Source: Rhizobium album
GTDB lineage: Bacteria; Pseudomonadota; Alphaproteobacteria; Rhizobiales; Rhizobiaceae
Reading direction: 5' to 3'
Assembly (NCBI RefSeq): GCF_003122325.1
Contig: NZ_QFBC01000004.1
Coordinates: 248,001 to 312,000 of the forward strand
Length of the DNA stretch: 64,000 nt
Part shown: positions 38,030 through 47,082 of the stretch, piece by piece
Layout of the letters: each line of letters opens with the position of its first letter
How positions within the stretch are numbered: the first letter of the stretch is position 1
Made by a program: the position numbers and the translations under genes
Notes under the pieces: model-generated
The model's database searches: none
What the model was told of the DNA's origin: nothing
The model's input: only the letters and a program-made list of their open reading frames with translations

Positions 38030-38722
38030 ATGCCAACGCTGTATCATCACCCCATGTCCTCCGCCTCCCGCTTCGTCCGGCTGATCCTGACGGAATACGG
38101 TTTCCAGGCCGATCTCATCGAGGAGCAGATTTGGGAAAAACGCCGGGATTTCCTGGCGCTCAATCCGGCCGGCACCCTGCCGGTCTATGTCGACGACAGC
38201 ATGCGGGCACTCTGTGGCGCCATGGTCATCTCCGAATATCTCGACGAGACGCATGGCGTGCTGAAGCGCGACCGGCGGCTTCTGGCCGAAGATCCGTTCC
38301 AGCGCGCCGAGATCCGCCGGCTAGTGGAGTGGTTCATGCAGAAGATGGAACAGGACGTGACGCGACCCTTGGCGCGTGAGCGGGTGTTCAAGCTGCAGAT
38401 GACCGCCGAACAGGGCGGCGGCGCACCGGATTCGAAAGTGCTGCGCACGGCGCGCTCGAATATCCGCCAGCACATGCGTTATCTCTCCTGGTTGGCCGGC
38501 TCGCGGCCCTGGCTGGCCGGCGACCGGCTGAGTTATGCCGATCTTGCCGCCGCCGCCTCGGTTTCGGTGCTCGATTATCTCGGCGAAATCGACTGGTCGG
38601 AGGCACCTGCCGCCAAGGACTGGTACCAGCGGCTGAAATCACGCCCGTCCTTCCGCTCCCTGCTGGTCGACCGCGTTCGCGGCCTGACACCGGTGTCGCA
38701 TTACGCCGATCTCGATTTCTGA
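38030..38722 (+). CDS. Glutathione S-transferase family protein
   Basis: This 230-aa protein has an N-terminal thioredoxin-like domain (TLYHHPMSSASRFVRLILTEYG, with LNPAGTLPVYVDD giving the cis-Pro) and an all-alpha C-terminal domain (WLAGDRLSYADLAAAASVSVLDYLGE). Substrate is unknown. It precedes queG by 25 bp and may share its transcript. Confidence 0.9.
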   Translation: MPTLYHHPMSSASRFVRLILTEYGFQADLIEEQIWEKRRDFLALNPAGTLPVYVDDSMRALCGAMVISEYLDETHGVLKRDRRLLAEDPFQRAEIRRLVEWFMQKMEQDVTRPLARERVFKLQMTAEQGGGAPDSKVLRTARSNIRQHMRYLSWLAGSRPWLAGDRLSYADLAAAASVSVLDYLGEIDWSEAPAAKDWYQRLKSRPSFRSLLVDRVRGLTPVSHYADLDF

Positions 38723-38747
38723 CCCGATTTCTGGCACAAGGCAACCT

Positions 38748-39914
38748 ATGCCGCATGCAGGAACCGAGGAAAAACGGGAGCGACGCCGCGAGAGCCTGAC
38801 GGCCTTCCTGCGTGCCGAAGCGCTGGCGCAAGGTTTCGACCTCTGCCGTATCACCGGCCCCGGCTCCATTCCGCAGGCGCCCGCCCGGCTTGCGGAATTC
38901 ATCGATGCCGGCCGCCACGGCACGATGGACTGGATGCCGGAAACCCAGGCGCGTCGCGCCGATCCCTCCGTGCTCTGGAGCGAGGTGCGCTCCATCGCCG
39001 TCTTCGGCCTGAACTATGGTCCCGACGAGGACCCGCGCGGCATTCTCGACAAGCCCGACAAGGCGGCGATTTCCGTCTATGCCCGCAATCGCGATTACCA
39101 CGACGTCATCAAGGGCCGGCTGAAGGAGATCGCCACACGCTTTGCGGCGCGGGCGAAGGAAGACGTCAAGGTTTTCGTCGATACCGCGCCGGTGATGGAA
39201 AAGCCGCTGGCTGCGGCGGCCGGGCTCGGCTGGCAGGGCAAGCACACCAATCTCGTCAACAGGACGCACGGTTCCTGGCTGTTTCTCGGCAGCCTGTTCA
39301 CCACGGCCGATCTCGTGCAGGACGAGCCGGAGCGCGATCATTGCGGTTCCTGCCGCGCCTGTCTCGACGCCTGCCCGACGGATGCCTTCCCCGCCCCCTA
39401 CAAGATCGATGCGCGGCGCTGCATCTCTTACCTCACCATCGAGCACAAGGGCGACATCGATCCGTCATTGCGCGTGCGGATGGGCAACCGCATCTACGGT
39501 TGCGACGACTGTCTTGCCGCCTGTCCCTGGAACAAGTTTGCCCAGGCGGCCTCGGAAATGAAGTTTCGGGCGCGCGAAGACCTCAAGGAGCCGTCGATCG
39601 CCTTCCTGCTGACGCTCGACGACCCGACATTCCGCAGCTTCTTCAGCGGCTCGCCGGTCAAGCGCATCGGCCGGCATCGCTTCGTCCGCAATGTGCTGAT
39701 CGCCGCCGGCAATTCCGGCGACCGGAGCCTGATCGGTCCCTGTCGCGAGTGTCTGGCCGACGAGATGCCGGTGGTGCGGGCCATGGCGGTCTGGGCGCTG
39801 TCGCGATTGATGACACCGCAGGAATTCGGCGGCCTTGCCGAATGGCGCGAAAAGGAACAGGACTCCGCCGTATTGGCGGAATGGCAACGGGCAGGAGCAG
39901 CTTTATGCATATGA
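38748..39914 (+). CDS. queG: Epoxyqueuosine reductase
   Basis: This 388-aa cobalamin- and Fe-S-dependent enzyme performs the last step of queuosine biosynthesis on tRNA. Two 4Fe-4S motifs are visible: DHCGSCRACLDACPTDAF and YGCDDCLAACPWNKFA. The catalytic Asp-containing FVDTAPVMEKPLAAAAGLGW and GSWLFLG segments also match. Its end overlaps the following SDR gene by 10 bp. Confidence 0.96.
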   Translation: MPHAGTEEKRERRRESLTAFLRAEALAQGFDLCRITGPGSIPQAPARLAEFIDAGRHGTMDWMPETQARRADPSVLWSEVRSIAVFGLNYGPDEDPRGILDKPDKAAISVYARNRDYHDVIKGRLKEIATRFAARAKEDVKVFVDTAPVMEKPLAAAAGLGWQGKHTNLVNRTHGSWLFLGSLFTTADLVQDEPERDHCGSCRACLDACPTDAFPAPYKIDARRCISYLTIEHKGDIDPSLRVRMGNRIYGCDDCLAACPWNKFAQAASEMKFRAREDLKEPSIAFLLTLDDPTFRSFFSGSPVKRIGRHRFVRNVLIAAGNSGDRSLIGPCRECLADEMPVVRAMAVWALSRLMTPQEFGGLAEWREKEQDSAVLAEWQRAGAALCI

Positions 39915-40795
39915 CGGTTTTTGGCGCCGGTTATTCCGGCAAGGCGATTGCCGATCTCTACCGGCAGGCAGGACATGCCGTTTCCGGCACGACCCGCTCA
40001 GTGGAAAAATTCGGCAGCCTGCAGGCGCTCGGCATCGAACCGCTGCAATTCGACGGAACCGCGCTTAGCCCCGAGCTGAAACAGGCCCTGGCAAAAACGA
40101 CACATCTGCTGCAATCCATCGCGCCCGGGCGCGATGGCGATGCGCTCTTGCGGCTCGCCGGCCACGACCTGCGCAGCCTGATGCCGCAATTGCAATGGAT
40201 CGGCTATCTCTCCACCGTCGGCGTCTATGGCGATCACCAGGGCGGCTGGGTCACCGAAGAAACGCCCTGCAAGCCGGTCTCGGCCCGTTCCCTGGAACGT
40301 GTCGAGGCGGAAACGAACTGGCTGGCCGCCGGCAAGCAGATCGGCGTGCCGGTGGCAGTGCTGCGGCTTTCCGGCATTTATGGCCCGGGCCGCAACGCCT
40401 TCGCCAACTTGGCGAACGGCACCGCCCGCCGGCTGGTCAAGCCCGACCAGGTGTTCAATCGCATCCGTGTTGAGGATATTGCCGGCGCGACCGTCTTCCT
40501 CGCCGACCGCCTGCTCGGCGGCATCTATAATATCACCGACAACGAGCCCTGCGCGCCCCAGGACGTCGTTGTGGAAGCGGCACGGCTGATGGGGGTCGAA
40601 CCGCCGCCGGAACAGCCCTTCGAAACCGCCGAACTGTCGTCGATGGCGCGCTCCTTCTACGGCGAAAACAAGCGGGTATCCAACGCCCTGCTCAAGCAGC
40701 TCGGTTTCGCCTTCCGCTATCCCGACTATCGCCTGTCGCTGCAGCAGCTCTGGGCGTCGGACACGTGGCGCAAGGAGGCCGCCGATCCGGCGTAA
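39905..40795 (+). CDS. NAD-dependent epimerase/SDR-type protein coupled to queG
   Basis: This 296-aa extended Rossmann-fold protein starts MHMTVFGAGYSGKAIADLYR (dinucleotide-binding GxGxxG at about 8-13) and has YLSTVGVYGDHQGGWVTEE and LRLSGIYGPGRNAF, as in the YeeZ-like SDR family. The substrate is unknown. AGGAG is 7 nt before the ATG at 39905, inside the end of queG. Confidence 0.88.
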   Translation: MHMTVFGAGYSGKAIADLYRQAGHAVSGTTRSVEKFGSLQALGIEPLQFDGTALSPELKQALAKTTHLLQSIAPGRDGDALLRLAGHDLRSLMPQLQWIGYLSTVGVYGDHQGGWVTEETPCKPVSARSLERVEAETNWLAAGKQIGVPVAVLRLSGIYGPGRNAFANLANGTARRLVKPDQVFNRIRVEDIAGATVFLADRLLGGIYNITDNEPCAPQDVVVEAARLMGVEPPPEQPFETAELSSMARSFYGENKRVSNALLKQLGFAFRYPDYRLSLQQLWASDTWRKEAADPA

Positions 40796-41212
40796 GCCGA
40801 CCGGCTTTTGGTCACGCGTAAAAACATTGCATACAATGAAAAGAGACGAAAATTCTCTCTTCCGGCGGAAACAGAGTCAAATCTACCTCTGCCAGAAAAA
40901 CCTCCGGGCTGAAAAGACGCGTTTCCGGGCATCAAAATTCATGTCAATAGAAAAAAATTCTTGCGCGATTTTGTGATCGCCGCCACCTGCGGGAAGTCGC
41001 GAAAAACCCTTCTCATTTTTTACTGAATCTATTTAATTTTTTCCCTTTTTTCGGAAAAATTTTCCGCATTTTCGATTGCCGGCTAAATATCGCAAATATT
41101 ACGGTCTGTAATATTGCGTGATGGAACAAGGCACTTTTTCGCCATTTTTGGCCGCCTTTTCCTCCCTCCCATTCCAACGCGGCCAGTGCCGCCTTGAAGG
41201 GGACCTACCGAT
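40796..41212. promoter_or_regulatory. AT-rich 417-bp spacer upstream of the rlpA-like gene
   Basis: This is the most AT-rich stretch of the window, with runs of A and T between 40940 and 41080 and no open frame that looks coding. It holds GGAAAA-A-TTTTCC at 41053-41065 and an imperfect dyad around CGCAAATATTAC...GTAATATTGCG at 41091-41119. It probably contains the promoter of the rlpA-like gene; a small RNA cannot be excluded. Confidence 0.5.
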
Positions 41213-41572
41213 TTGAAGAGATTTTGCCGTTCTGTCGTCACTGCCGCTGCCGTTTTTGCCTGTTCGTCGGCATTGGTTGCCGAAGCCCGGGCCGCTGGAT
41301 GCGGAGGTGCGTCATGGTACGCGCTTGGCTCGAAAACCGCCTCCGGAGAGCGCATGAATGCCAAGCTTCTCACCGCCGCCCACCGCTCGCTGCGGTTCGG
41401 CACCAAGGTGAAAGTCACCAACCGCAACAACGGCCGCAGCGTCGTCGTGCGCATCAACGATCGTGGCCCGTTCATCCGCGGCCGTGTTCTCGACCTGTCG
41501 AAGGCTGCCGCCCAGAACATCGGCATGGTCAGTTCCGGCACCGCCAAGGTCTGCTACGAGGTGATCGGCTGA
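41213..41572 (+). CDS. RlpA-like double-psi beta-barrel protein
   Basis: This 119-aa secreted protein starts with a signal peptide ([20 protein letters not shown], cleavage near ARA-AG) and then a complete RlpA-type double-psi beta-barrel: [39 protein letters not shown] and [17 protein letters not shown]. RlpA proteins cleave denuded peptidoglycan at septa; here there is no SPOR domain. The start is TTG at 41213, with AAGGGG about 10 nt upstream; it is the only start that keeps the signal peptide. Confidence 0.9.
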   Translation: MKRFCRSVVTAAAVFACSSALVAEARAAGCGGASWYALGSKTASGERMNAKLLTAAHRSLRFGTKVKVTNRNNGRSVVVRINDRGPFIRGRVLDLSKAAAQNIGMVSSGTAKVCYEVIG

Positions 41573-41683
41573 TCGGCCGGTCCTTCGAAATGCTTGCTCT
41601 TGCGTCCAATCGCAGGTACCACCCGGCTTGAACGGCCGCTCAGGACAGATCCGGCGGCCTTGCGGGACACGGGAGACGATTTC

Positions 41684-42973
41684 ATGCGATTGGGCGGACG
41701 GTTGGCGGGAGCCATCGAGGTGCTTGCCGACATCGAGGCGCGCAAGCGGCCTGTCGCGGACGCCCTGAAGGACTGGGGCCTCGCACACCGCTTTGCCGGC
41801 TCCGGCGATCGCGCCGCCATCGGCAATATCGTCTATGACGCCCTGCGGATGCGGCTTTCGCACGCCTGGCTGATGGACGACGACAGCCCGGCCGCCCTCG
41901 GCTATGCCGTCATGCTGCGCCAGTGGGGCGAAACCGCCGAGACGCTGGCCGCCGAACTCGACGGCGACCGCTTCGCTCCGGAACCGCTGAAGCCCGAATG
42001 GCTGTCCGCCTTTTCCAGCCGCTCGCTCGACGATGCCCCGGCCCATGTCCAGGGCGACATTCCCGAATGGGTACAGCCGTCGCTGGAAGCAAGTTTCGGC
42101 GCCGACTGGCTGCGCGAAGCCAGGGCGCTGGCGGAACGCCCGACGCTCGACCTGCGCGTCAACACCTTGAAGGCCGGCCGCGACAAGGTGCTGAAGGCGC
42201 TGGAGCGGTCGTCGCCGCAGGCGGCACGCATCGCCCGCCAGGGCATCCGCATTGCCGCCGGCGAAGGTCCGTCGCGGCTTCCCAACGTCACGGCCGAGCT
42301 TTCCTTCCAGAAGGGCTGGTTCGAGGTGCAGGACGAGGGCTCGCAGATCGTTGCCGACCTTGCCGATCCACGCGACGGCGAACAGATCCTCGATTATTGC
42401 GCCGGCGGTGGCGGCAAGACGCTGGCCATGGCGGCGGCGATGCACAACAAGGGGCAGGTGCACGCCTACGATGCCGACCGCAAGCGCCTGGCGCCGATCA
42501 TCGAGCGGCTGAAACGGGCCGGCACCCGCAATGTCCAGGTGCATGACAGCCGCAACGGCCTGCAGGGTCTCGCCGGCCGCTGCGACCGCGTGCTGGTCGA
42601 TGCGCCCTGCACCGGCACCGGCACCTGGCGCCGCCGCCCGGATACCAAATGGCGGCTGACGGCAAAAAATCTCGACGAACGCATTTCCCAGCAGCAGGAA
42701 GCGCTGGAACAGGCGGCGGAGTTCGTCCGTCCCGGCGGTTCGCTGCTTTATATCACCTGCTCGATCCTGCCGGAAGAAAACGAGCGGCAGGCACAGCGGT
42801 TCTGCGAGGCCCATCCCGACTACCGCATCGTGCCGGCGCTCGACACCTGGAAGGCACATTTCGGCGATGCCGCGCCCAAGCCGCGTTCCGCCGACGGCAA
42901 GACGGTAACGCTGACGCCGGCCAGCACCGATACGGACGGTTTTTTCTTCTGCCGCATGCAGCGTAACGGTTAA
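41684..42973 (+). CDS. RsmB-family 16S rRNA (cytosine-C5)-methyltransferase
   Basis: This 429-aa RsmB/NOP-family methyltransferase has an N-terminal NusB-like region, SAM-binding ILDYCAGGGGKTLAMAAAM, the catalytic Cys pair in VDAPCTGTGTWRRRPD and LYITCSILPEENERQ. It methylates C967-type cytosines of 16S rRNA. The ATG at 41684 has GGGAG 8 nt upstream; 30 extra upstream codons from 41594 look spurious. The stop is 26 bp before an Irr/ICE-like box. Confidence 0.92.
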   Translation: MRLGGRLAGAIEVLADIEARKRPVADALKDWGLAHRFAGSGDRAAIGNIVYDALRMRLSHAWLMDDDSPAALGYAVMLRQWGETAETLAAELDGDRFAPEPLKPEWLSAFSSRSLDDAPAHVQGDIPEWVQPSLEASFGADWLREARALAERPTLDLRVNTLKAGRDKVLKALERSSPQAARIARQGIRIAAGEGPSRLPNVTAELSFQKGWFEVQDEGSQIVADLADPRDGEQILDYCAGGGGKTLAMAAAMHNKGQVHAYDADRKRLAPIIERLKRAGTRNVQVHDSRNGLQGLAGRCDRVLVDAPCTGTGTWRRRPDTKWRLTAKNLDERISQQQEALEQAAEFVRPGGSLLYITCSILPEENERQAQRFCEAHPDYRIVPALDTWKAHFGDAAPKPRSADGKTVTLTPASTDTDGFFFCRMQRNG

Positions 42974-42999
42974 CCGGCGCCTCGCCGGCTTGATCACCG

Positions 43000-43016
43000 T
43001 TTGAAATCATTCCAAA
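43000..43016. promoter_or_regulatory. Irr/ICE-like iron-control element
   Basis: TTTGAAATCATTCCAAA is a 17-bp near-perfect palindrome (one arm mismatch) that fits the rhizobial Irr iron-control element TTTRGAA-N3-TTCYAAA apart from one position. It lies about 88 bp before the imelysin start and 10 bp upstream of a perfect -35 hexamer TTGACA (43026-43031); the corresponding -10 is poor. Irr acts under iron limitation in Rhizobiales. Confidence 0.6.
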
Positions 43017-43072
43017 CTAGAGCGTTTGACACCAGTTTGGTTTTGCGCGAAGACAACCTGTCCGATTGAGGG

Positions 43073-43091
43073 GACGGCGAAAAACGCCGTC
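43073..43091 (+). promoter_or_regulatory. 5'-UTR hairpin abutting the imelysin Shine-Dalgarno
   Basis: GACGGCG-AAAAA-CGCCGTC is a perfect 7-bp stem with a 5-nt loop ending 3 nt before the AGGAGAG ribosome-binding site of the imelysin gene. It may stabilise the mRNA or modulate translation. No T-run follows, so termination is not expected. Confidence 0.65.
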
Positions 43092-43103
43092 ACAGGAGAG
43101 ATC

Positions 43104-44384
43104 ATGATCCGGAAAACCGTTCTGCGCGCCGCCCTGGCGCTTCTGGCCGCCTCGGCGGCCTATTCTGCCTTGCCTGCCAAGGCCGCGACCGATCCGGCCG
43201 CCGTCGTCAAGCATTATGCCGAACTGGCGCATGCGAAATACGAGGACTCGCTGACCACCGCAAAGGCGCTGGACAAGGCGATCGACGCCTTCCTCGCCAG
43301 CCCGACCGAAGAGACGCTGAAGGCCGCCAAGACCGCGTGGATCGCCGCCCGCGTGCCCTACCAGCAGTCGGAAGTCTATCGTTTCGGCAACCCGATCGTC
43401 GACGACTGGGAAGGCAAGGTCAACGCCTGGCCGCTGGATGAAGGCCTGATCGACTATGTCGATGCCGGCTACGGCACGGAAAGCGATGAGAACGCCCTCT
43501 ATACGGCCAATGTCATCGCCAACAAGCATATCAAGATCAACGGCAAGGACGTCGACGCGACCAACATCACGCCGGAATTCCTGTCGGACACGCTGCACGA
43601 GGCGGGTGAAGTCGAGGCCAACGTCGCCACCGGTTACCACGCCATCGAATTCCTGCTGTGGGGCCAGGACCTGAACGGCACAGGCCCGGGGGCCGGCAAG
43701 CGCCCGGCGACCGACTACGACCAGAAGAATTGCACCAACGGCAATTGCGACCGCCGCGCCGCCTACCTGAAGTCGGCCTCGACGCTGCTGGTCTCCGACC
43801 TGCAGGCGATGGTCGATGCCTGGGCGCCGGAAGGCAAAGCGACCAAGACCGTCACCGCCGATCCGAAGGCCGGCCTCACCGCCATCCTGACCGGCATGGG
43901 TTCGCTCTCCTACGGCGAACTTGCCGGCGAGCGCATGAAACTCGGCCTGCTCCTGCACGATCCGGAAGAGGAGCATGATTGCTTCTCCGACAACACCTAC
44001 AACTCGCATCTCTACGACGCCGTCGGCATCGCCTCGGCCTATACGGGCGAATACACCCGCACCGACGGCACGAAGCTGACCGGTCCTTCGCTTTCCGCCC
44101 TGGTGGCCGAGAAGGACAAGGCGCTGGACGCCGAGATGACCGCAAAACTCACCAAGACGCTCGACGCCATGCATGCCATGGCCAAGCGTGGCGAGACCAC
44201 GGAAGCCTACGACCAGATGATCGGCGAAGGCAATGCCGAGGGCAACGCCGTGGTGCAGGCCGCCATCGACGGCCTGATCGACCAGACGAAGACCATCGAG
44301 CGCGTCATCACGTCGCTCGATCTCGGCAAGATCCAGCTTGAAGGTTCCGACAGCCTGGATAATCCTAACGCCGTCTTCCAATAA
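43104..44384 (+). CDS. Imelysin-family periplasmic protein (first)
   Basis: This 426-aa protein has a signal peptide (about residues 1-28, ending PAKA) and an imelysin domain with the GxHxxE motif at G177-H179-E182 in GYHAIEFLLWGQD. Imelysin/EfeO-type proteins are found in iron-regulated periplasmic systems. The ATG at 43104 has AGGAGAG just upstream. It heads a four-gene operon behind the ICE-like box. Confidence 0.92.
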   Translation: MIRKTVLRAALALLAASAAYSALPAKAATDPAAVVKHYAELAHAKYEDSLTTAKALDKAIDAFLASPTEETLKAAKTAWIAARVPYQQSEVYRFGNPIVDDWEGKVNAWPLDEGLIDYVDAGYGTESDENALYTANVIANKHIKINGKDVDATNITPEFLSDTLHEAGEVEANVATGYHAIEFLLWGQDLNGTGPGAGKRPATDYDQKNCTNGNCDRRAAYLKSASTLLVSDLQAMVDAWAPEGKATKTVTADPKAGLTAILTGMGSLSYGELAGERMKLGLLLHDPEEEHDCFSDNTYNSHLYDAVGIASAYTGEYTRTDGTKLTGPSLSALVAEKDKALDAEMTAKLTKTLDAMHAMAKRGETTEAYDQMIGEGNAEGNAVVQAAIDGLIDQTKTIERVITSLDLGKIQLEGSDSLDNPNAVFQ

Positions 44385-44394
44385 GCGAAAAGGC

Positions 44395-44422
44395 GGGTCA
44401 CGGCCGATCTCGACCGTGACCC
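44395..44422 (+). promoter_or_regulatory. Strong intercistronic hairpin before the di-heme gene
   Basis: GGGTCACGG (44395-44403) pairs perfectly with CCGTGACCC (44414-44422), with more pairing possible inside the loop. It ends 8 nt before the di-heme start codon, which has no Shine-Dalgarno. No T-run follows. It may stabilise the upstream imelysin mRNA and lower expression of the next gene. Confidence 0.7.
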
Positions 44423-44430
44423 GGACCCCC

Positions 44431-45972
44431 ATGAACCGCATCCCGGCCCGTCGTGTCCTCGCCCTGCCGCTTGCCGTTCTCCTGAGTTCTGCCGTGCTGG
44501 CCGCTGCCGAAGCAGGCAGCGACGATCTGCCCGCGACCCGCTCCGATCTTTCCGCCAGGGATGCCGCCCGCGTGGCTGACGTAACGGCGCCGATTGCCGA
44601 TTTCTCCAAGGCGGAAGCCTACGAGGCGATGCAGGGCGGCGGCGGCACGTCGATCGATCCCGTCACTGCCGATGCCTTTTCGCATGTCTCCGCCAATCTC
44701 GCCGTCGAGAAACAGCAGGATTTTCATCTCGGCAACGCGCTGTTTCGAAAACTCTGGGTTTCTGCGCCTTCCTCGACGCAAGCCTCCGATGGGCTGGGGC
44801 CGCTGTACAACGCCCGATCCTGCTTCAGCTGTCATATCCGCGACGGCCGCGGCCATCCGCCGGAAGGCGGGCGCGACGCCATTTCGATGTTCCTCCGGCT
44901 CGCCCGGCCGGCCGCAACGCCTGCGGAACTGGCGGCGCTGCAAAATCACGAGGCGCTGAATTTTCCCGATCCGGTCTATGGACGGCAATTGCAGGATCTC
45001 GCCGTGCCGGGACTGGCCGCCGAAGGGCGGATGGTGATGCGCTACGACGAAGTACCGGTGACGCTCGCCGACGGCGAGGTCGTCTCGCTACGCCGGCCGC
45101 ACTATTCCGTAGCCGATCTCGCCTACGGGCCGCTGGATGCGGCGACGACGCTGTCGCCGCGCGTGGCGCCGATCATGCTGGGGCTCGGGCTGATCGAGGC
45201 GATCCACCCCGCCGACATCCTCGCCGCCGCGGACCCGGACGACCGCGATGGCGACGGAATCTCCGGCAAGGCAACCATGGTGCGCGACCGGTCAGGTGGC
45301 AGCCTGGCGCTCGGCCGCTTCGGCTGGAAGGCGCAGAACGCCACGGTGCGCGACCAGACGGCCGCCGCCTTTGCCGACGACATCGGCCTTTCCACCTCCG
45401 CCGAGAACCGCCCCCACGGCGATTGCACCGAACAACAGACGGCCTGCCTTTCGCTGGAAACCGGCGAGCAGGAGAGGCTGGGTAGCGCCGAGGCGCCGGA
45501 CCCGGTGCTCGACCTCGTGACCTTCTATTCGCAGAATCTCGCGGTGCCGGCTCGCCGCAAGGCAAGCTTTCCCGAGGTGCTGAAGGGCAAGCAGGTCTTT
45601 TACCAAACCGGCTGCACCGCCTGCCACACGCCGAAATTCGTCACGCGCCGCGATGCGTCGGACAAGGCTTTCGCTTTCCAGCTCATCTGGCCCTATTCCG
45701 ATTTCCTGCTGCACGACATGGGCGACGGGCTGGCGGACGGCCAGCCGGTCGGCCTGGCCGACGGGCGGGAGTGGCGCACGCCGCCGCTTTGGGGTATTGG
45801 CCTGACGAAGACCGTCAACGGCCACAGTTTTTTGCTGCACGATGGCCGCGCCCGCAATCTGACCGAGGCCATCCTCTGGCACGGCGGCGAGGCGGAGACT
45901 GCCCGCAAGACCTTTTCCGGCCTGCCGAAAGACGATCGGCAGGCGCTCATCACCTTCCTGGAGTCGCTCTGA
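44431..45972 (+). CDS. Di-heme oxidoreductase-like protein (DUF1111 family)
   Basis: This 513-aa protein has a signal peptide (about residues 1-28) and two c-type heme-binding CxxCH motifs, CFSCH (131-135) and CTACH (395-399). The C-terminal part resembles the di-heme 'thiol oxidoreductase' family often found beside imelysins. It is predicted periplasmic. The ATG at 44431 lacks a Shine-Dalgarno; earlier in-frame codons would disrupt the signal peptide. The stop shares one base with the next ATG. Confidence 0.9.
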   Translation: MNRIPARRVLALPLAVLLSSAVLAAAEAGSDDLPATRSDLSARDAARVADVTAPIADFSKAEAYEAMQGGGGTSIDPVTADAFSHVSANLAVEKQQDFHLGNALFRKLWVSAPSSTQASDGLGPLYNARSCFSCHIRDGRGHPPEGGRDAISMFLRLARPAATPAELAALQNHEALNFPDPVYGRQLQDLAVPGLAAEGRMVMRYDEVPVTLADGEVVSLRRPHYSVADLAYGPLDAATTLSPRVAPIMLGLGLIEAIHPADILAAADPDDRDGDGISGKATMVRDRSGGSLALGRFGWKAQNATVRDQTAAAFADDIGLSTSAENRPHGDCTEQQTACLSLETGEQERLGSAEAPDPVLDLVTFYSQNLAVPARRKASFPEVLKGKQVFYQTGCTACHTPKFVTRRDASDKAFAFQLIWPYSDFLLHDMGDGLADGQPVGLADGREWRTPPLWGIGLTKTVNGHSFLLHDGRARNLTEAILWHGGEAETARKTFSGLPKDDRQALITFLESL

Positions 45973-47078
45973 TGCGCCTGTTGCCCTCTTTGCTGATCAG
46001 CCTGTCGCTTGCTTTTGCCCCGCTTGCCGCCCATGCCGAGGAAGAGACGGCAAGTCCGCCCGCCGCCCTCGACGAAAAGACCGTCGAGGCGATCATGGCG
46101 CGGGCGGTGGACGAGGTGATCCGCCCCGGCTACCGCGATTTCCATGCCAGCGCCGGCAGGCTGACGGCGGCGATGAACACGCTGTGCGGCGAAGCCTCGG
46201 CTCCGGCATTCGACGCCGCCAGGGGCGCCTTTACCGACACGATCAAGGCCTGGTCGCGCATCGAGATCGTCCGCGTCGGCCCGGTGATCGAGAAGAACCG
46301 CTTCGAGCGCATCCTCTTTTATCCCGACCGCAAGAGCACCGGCCTCAAGCAGGTGCAGGCGACGCTGGCGAGCGGCGACGAAAAGGATACCGATGTCGAT
46401 TACGTCGCGACCAAGAGCGTGGCAATCCAGGGCCTTGGCGCACTGGAATACATCCTGCACGGCACCGGCGCCGAAACGCTGACGCAGGAGAAATCCGGTT
46501 TCCGCTGCCGCTACGGCGCGGCCGTCGCCGGCAATATCGAGAGCATAGCCGCTGGCCTGGTCGACATCTGGGAAAAGCCCGACGGCATCCAGGCGGCGTG
46601 GAAACATCCGGGACCGGACAATCCGGAATTCCGCACCGGCGGCGAAGCGATCACCGCGCTGCTCGGCATCCTCGTCCACGGCGTCGAGACGGTGCGCGAC
46701 CAGCGGCTGGAGATTTTTTACAAGGGAACACAGCCGAAACCGCGCACGGCAATCTATTGGCGCTCCGGCAACACGTTTGTCTCGATCACCGCAAACCTGG
46801 AAGGGTTGAAGACCCTGTTCGATACGTCGGGCATTTCCGACCTGCTGCCGGCGGAGAAAAAATCCGTCGCCGGCGAGATCGATACGCTGCTCGACGGACT
46901 TCTGGCGGCAGCGCCGACCATCGATGCCGACGTGGCCAAGTCCGTCGAAACACCGGCCGAACGCCAGAAGATCGAACTGCTGCTGGCCGAGACACGCGAT
47001 CTCATCCTGCGCCTCAACGACGATCTCGGCGGAGCGCTCGGATTGACGGCCGGCTTCTCCTTCTCGGACGGAGACTGA
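45972..47078 (+). CDS. Imelysin-family periplasmic protein (second)
   Basis: This 368-aa protein has a signal peptide (about residues 1-22, ending AAHA) and an imelysin fold (AIQGLGALEYILHG), but where the first copy has GxHxxE this one has G-L-G-A-L-E, so the motif His is replaced by Gly. It may be a structural partner of the first imelysin or have a different ligand. Its ATG overlaps the di-heme gene stop by one base. Confidence 0.88.
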   Translation: MRLLPSLLISLSLAFAPLAAHAEEETASPPAALDEKTVEAIMARAVDEVIRPGYRDFHASAGRLTAAMNTLCGEASAPAFDAARGAFTDTIKAWSRIEIVRVGPVIEKNRFERILFYPDRKSTGLKQVQATLASGDEKDTDVDYVATKSVAIQGLGALEYILHGTGAETLTQEKSGFRCRYGAAVAGNIESIAAGLVDIWEKPDGIQAAWKHPGPDNPEFRTGGEAITALLGILVHGVETVRDQRLEIFYKGTQPKPRTAIYWRSGNTFVSITANLEGLKTLFDTSGISDLLPAEKKSVAGEIDTLLDGLLAAAPTIDADVAKSVETPAERQKIELLLAETRDLILRLNDDLGGALGLTAGFSFSDGD

Positions 47079-47082
47079 ACCC

